64,000 nt of DNA from Metallumcola ferriviriculae (GTDB lineage: Bacteria; Bacillota; JADQBR01): the NCBI RefSeq assembly GCF_035573695.1, contig NZ_CP121694.1, positions 1,898,501 to 1,962,500 of the forward strand, given 5' to 3'. The position numbers and the translations under genes are program-made. The notes under the pieces were generated by a model. The model made no database searches and was not told the DNA's origin. It saw nothing but the letters and a program-made list of their open reading frames with translations. This document shows positions 62,688 to 64,000 of the stretch, one piece after another; position 1 is the first letter of the stretch, and each line of letters begins with the position of its first letter.

Positions 62688-63200
62688 TTGAGTAACATTT
62701 CGGACAGAATTACTAAGAAAATTTTCTTATCAAAAACAATCAGAGGTATTGCTATCATAGTTTTTGTATTTTATGCTCTTGTCATGTTAAGTGAGTTATT
62801 TTTGGGCGGTCATAGATGGTATTCAAGTGAATTTAGATATAATTTGGTACCATTTAAAACTATCTCCCGATACATTGTTGATTATCATAGATATAATTTT
62901 AATACTTGGTTTATCAATTTATTTGGCAACGTTTTGGCTTTTATGCCGCTGGGATTTTTAGCACCTATAATCTTTCACAAAAAACTCCCTACCATTAAAA
63001 ATGTTTTTGGTCTTTCTTTGACCATACCTTTTTTAATTGAAATTATTCAGTTGGTATTAAGAGTTGGGTCATTTGATATTGATGACATAATTTTAAATTC
63101 AATTGGTGTTATGTTAGGATACTTAATCTTAATTATTGTTTTGAAAACTATTAAAAAAATGTTAAAAAGTGAATACTTGCACGGTTACAGCGTCTTGTAG
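62688..63200 (+). CDS. VanZ-like membrane protein
   Basis: 170 residues, about four or five membrane helices. VanZ features: RYNLVPFKTI, WFINLFGNVLAFMPLGFLAP, FLIEIIQLVLRVGSFDIDDI. TTG at 62688 follows AAAGGAG. VanZ proteins are linked to low-level resistance to glycopeptides in some cases, but most members have unknown envelope roles; no van genes are present, so resistance should not be inferred. Confidence 0.88.
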   Translation: MSNISDRITKKIFLSKTIRGIAIIVFVFYALVMLSELFLGGHRWYSSEFRYNLVPFKTISRYIVDYHRYNFNTWFINLFGNVLAFMPLGFLAPIIFHKKLPTIKNVFGLSLTIPFLIEIIQLVLRVGSFDIDDIILNSIGVMLGYLILIIVLKTIKKMLKSEYLHGYSVL

Positions 63201-63234
63201 TGGAAAGCAGTCTGATTTTAATGGAGATGTAAAG

Positions 63235-64000
63235 ATGATGAAGAAAAGATTTAATAATATCCTGCGGTCGCTGTCGCAAAGAAAAGGGCTTTTGACGGTG
63301 AATCCCCTGGCTTTTGGCGAGAGAAATGTGAAAAGGCCTGCCTTTGGGCTCATCCTTATCGCTATTGTTGTGGTAGTATCTGCGTCGCTTATATTTTCGG
63401 CTAATCCAAAAGAGGCCTTTGACCTGAAAAAAACAAAGGCGAAGGCTACGGTCTTTTCTACCCGGGAGACCGATTTGCTGAAGATTGGAGAAGCAGCCTT
63501 TAATCACTACTATGCTTCTTTTATGGGAGAGGATATCCCGGAAGAGTACAGGATTACAAGCTATCAACTTAACGACATTTCATTGTTTGCGGGCGATAAA
63601 AAGGAATTCTGTGTGCATATTAATTCAAACTATTCCACCACCGGGCTCTACTTCATGAGCGCCAACGGCAGTTTCAAGTCCACGGATACGGGCTATGAGG
63701 CTGAAGGCGACAATAGCGAATTCCGCATCAAAAGTTTGGGAAATAATGAATATCAAATCGTAAGCAAAGGCACGGGCGGGGGCCACCAGGGATTGTTGCC
63801 GGCTGATCCGGCTGACCAAAAAACATTTGTGGAAGACAACATTAATACGATTATGTCCTCCCCCAAGGAATCCTCCAATCCCCAGGATTATATTGACGCC
63901 CATCAAACAGAGTATAATGCCATTCTTGCATTGGATGTTAATGCGTTGCCTTATTTGTTTACTGAGTTTAAAAAGGGCGGACAAACCGGACTCAAGGGCC
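63235..64000 (+). CDS. BlaR1/M56-like C-terminal membrane-sensor protein (runs off the end)
   Basis: Open to the end of the window (at least 255 residues). The start NPLAFGERNVKRPAFGLILI, followed by a membrane helix IAIVVVVSASLIFSAN, resembles the last cytoplasmic loop and helix of BlaR1/MecR1-type M56 peptidases. The zinc-peptidase part (HExxH) is absent; a stop lies directly before ATG 63235. The remainder is an extracellular domain (NHYYASFMGEDIPEEYRITS, SKGTGGGHQGL) of unknown ligand. Either a truncated sensor or a stand-alone anchored domain; it could pair with the upstream ECF sigma factor. Confidence 0.6.
   Translation, partial: MMKKRFNNILRSLSQRKGLLTVNPLAFGERNVKRPAFGLILIAIVVVVSASLIFSANPKEAFDLKKTKAKATVFSTRETDLLKIGEAAFNHYYASFMGEDIPEEYRITSYQLNDISLFAGDKKEFCVHINSNYSTTGLYFMSANGSFKSTDTGYEAEGDNSEFRIKSLGNNEYQIVSKGTGGGHQGLLPADPADQKTFVEDNINTIMSSPKESSNPQDYIDAHQTEYNAILALDVNALPYLFTEFKKGGQTGLKG

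Noticed and set aside
62688-63200. Glycopeptide resistance cluster around the VanZ-like gene
   Set aside because: No vanHAX or vanRS genes are present; VanZ-like proteins alone are widespread and do not show resistance.

Overview
The window looks like the chromosome of an anaerobic low-GC Gram-positive bacterium of the class Clostridia, perhaps a Peptococcaceae-like or sodium/alkali-adapted lineage. Support comes from a single-chain pyruvate:ferredoxin oxidoreductase, the LL-diaminopimelate aminotransferase route with dapF, RemA, RqcH, a UGA-decoded selenoprotein, SAM-I and c-di-AMP riboswitches, and NhaA plus Trk ion transport. The genus is inference.

Region 1 (1-30.7 kb) is dense housekeeping sequence, nearly all on the + strand. 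A pyrimidine operon (pyrB' C carA carB K D F E) is followed by a phosphodiesterase, a convergent rqcH, pyruvate:ferredoxin oxidoreductase, a PPC-domain protein, a Ca2+-type P-ATPase, dapF-dapL, and yicC-remA-gmk-rpoZ-coaBC-metK. The backbone pyr...yloA-yloB-yloC-remA-gmk-rpoZ-coaBC matches the Bacillus subtilis order. Next come a 2-hydroxyacid dehydrogenase, a small selenoprotein with a bacterial SECIS hairpin at 27.6 kb, a YlmA-type ABC ATPase, a SanA-like protein, and a cystathionine synthase/lyase behind a SAM-I riboswitch.

Region 2 (30.9-34.7 kb) is a decayed integration site: tRNA-Thr(CGU), an internally deleted tyrosine integrase, an excisionase-like gene, and a complete 1.7-kb IS4-type element with a 13-bp target duplication.

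Region 3 (34.7-40.6 kb, - strand) is a cation homeostasis island. Two near-identical modules, each a promoter, c-di-AMP (ydaO) riboswitch and terminator, precede nhaA (with a TrkH-like stub) and a run of MpsC-like gene, transglutaminase, two TrkA genes and trkH. Both targets are therefore expected to fall when c-di-AMP rises.

Region 4 (41-45.9 kb) holds a PPOX protein, a Crp/Fnr regulator, DUF1638 and MTH865 genes, and debris: two FMN-reductase fragments, a mini IS with perfect ends, and a broken group II intron reverse transcriptase. The first copy of a two-copy structured RNA gene lies here.

Region 5 (45.9-57.8 kb) is a catabolic island: CoA-transferase, a Liv-type ABC importer (binding protein, permease, permease-ATPase fusion, ATPase), an AraC-type regulator, SDR dehydrogenase and thiolase. 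Together they could import a short carboxylic acid, activate it with CoA, oxidise it at C3 and cleave it. It is interrupted by SDR, thiolase and IS1182-type fragments.

Region 6 (57.9-64 kb) holds a 41-codon membrane peptide whose ribosome site is paired to an upstream anti-SD, a PadR/DUF1048 operon, the second copy of the RNA gene, rearranged dnaN fragments, a nucleotidyltransferase-HEPN pair with a frameshifted HEPN motif, an ECF sigma factor, a VanZ-like protein, and a BlaR1-tail-like protein running off the end.
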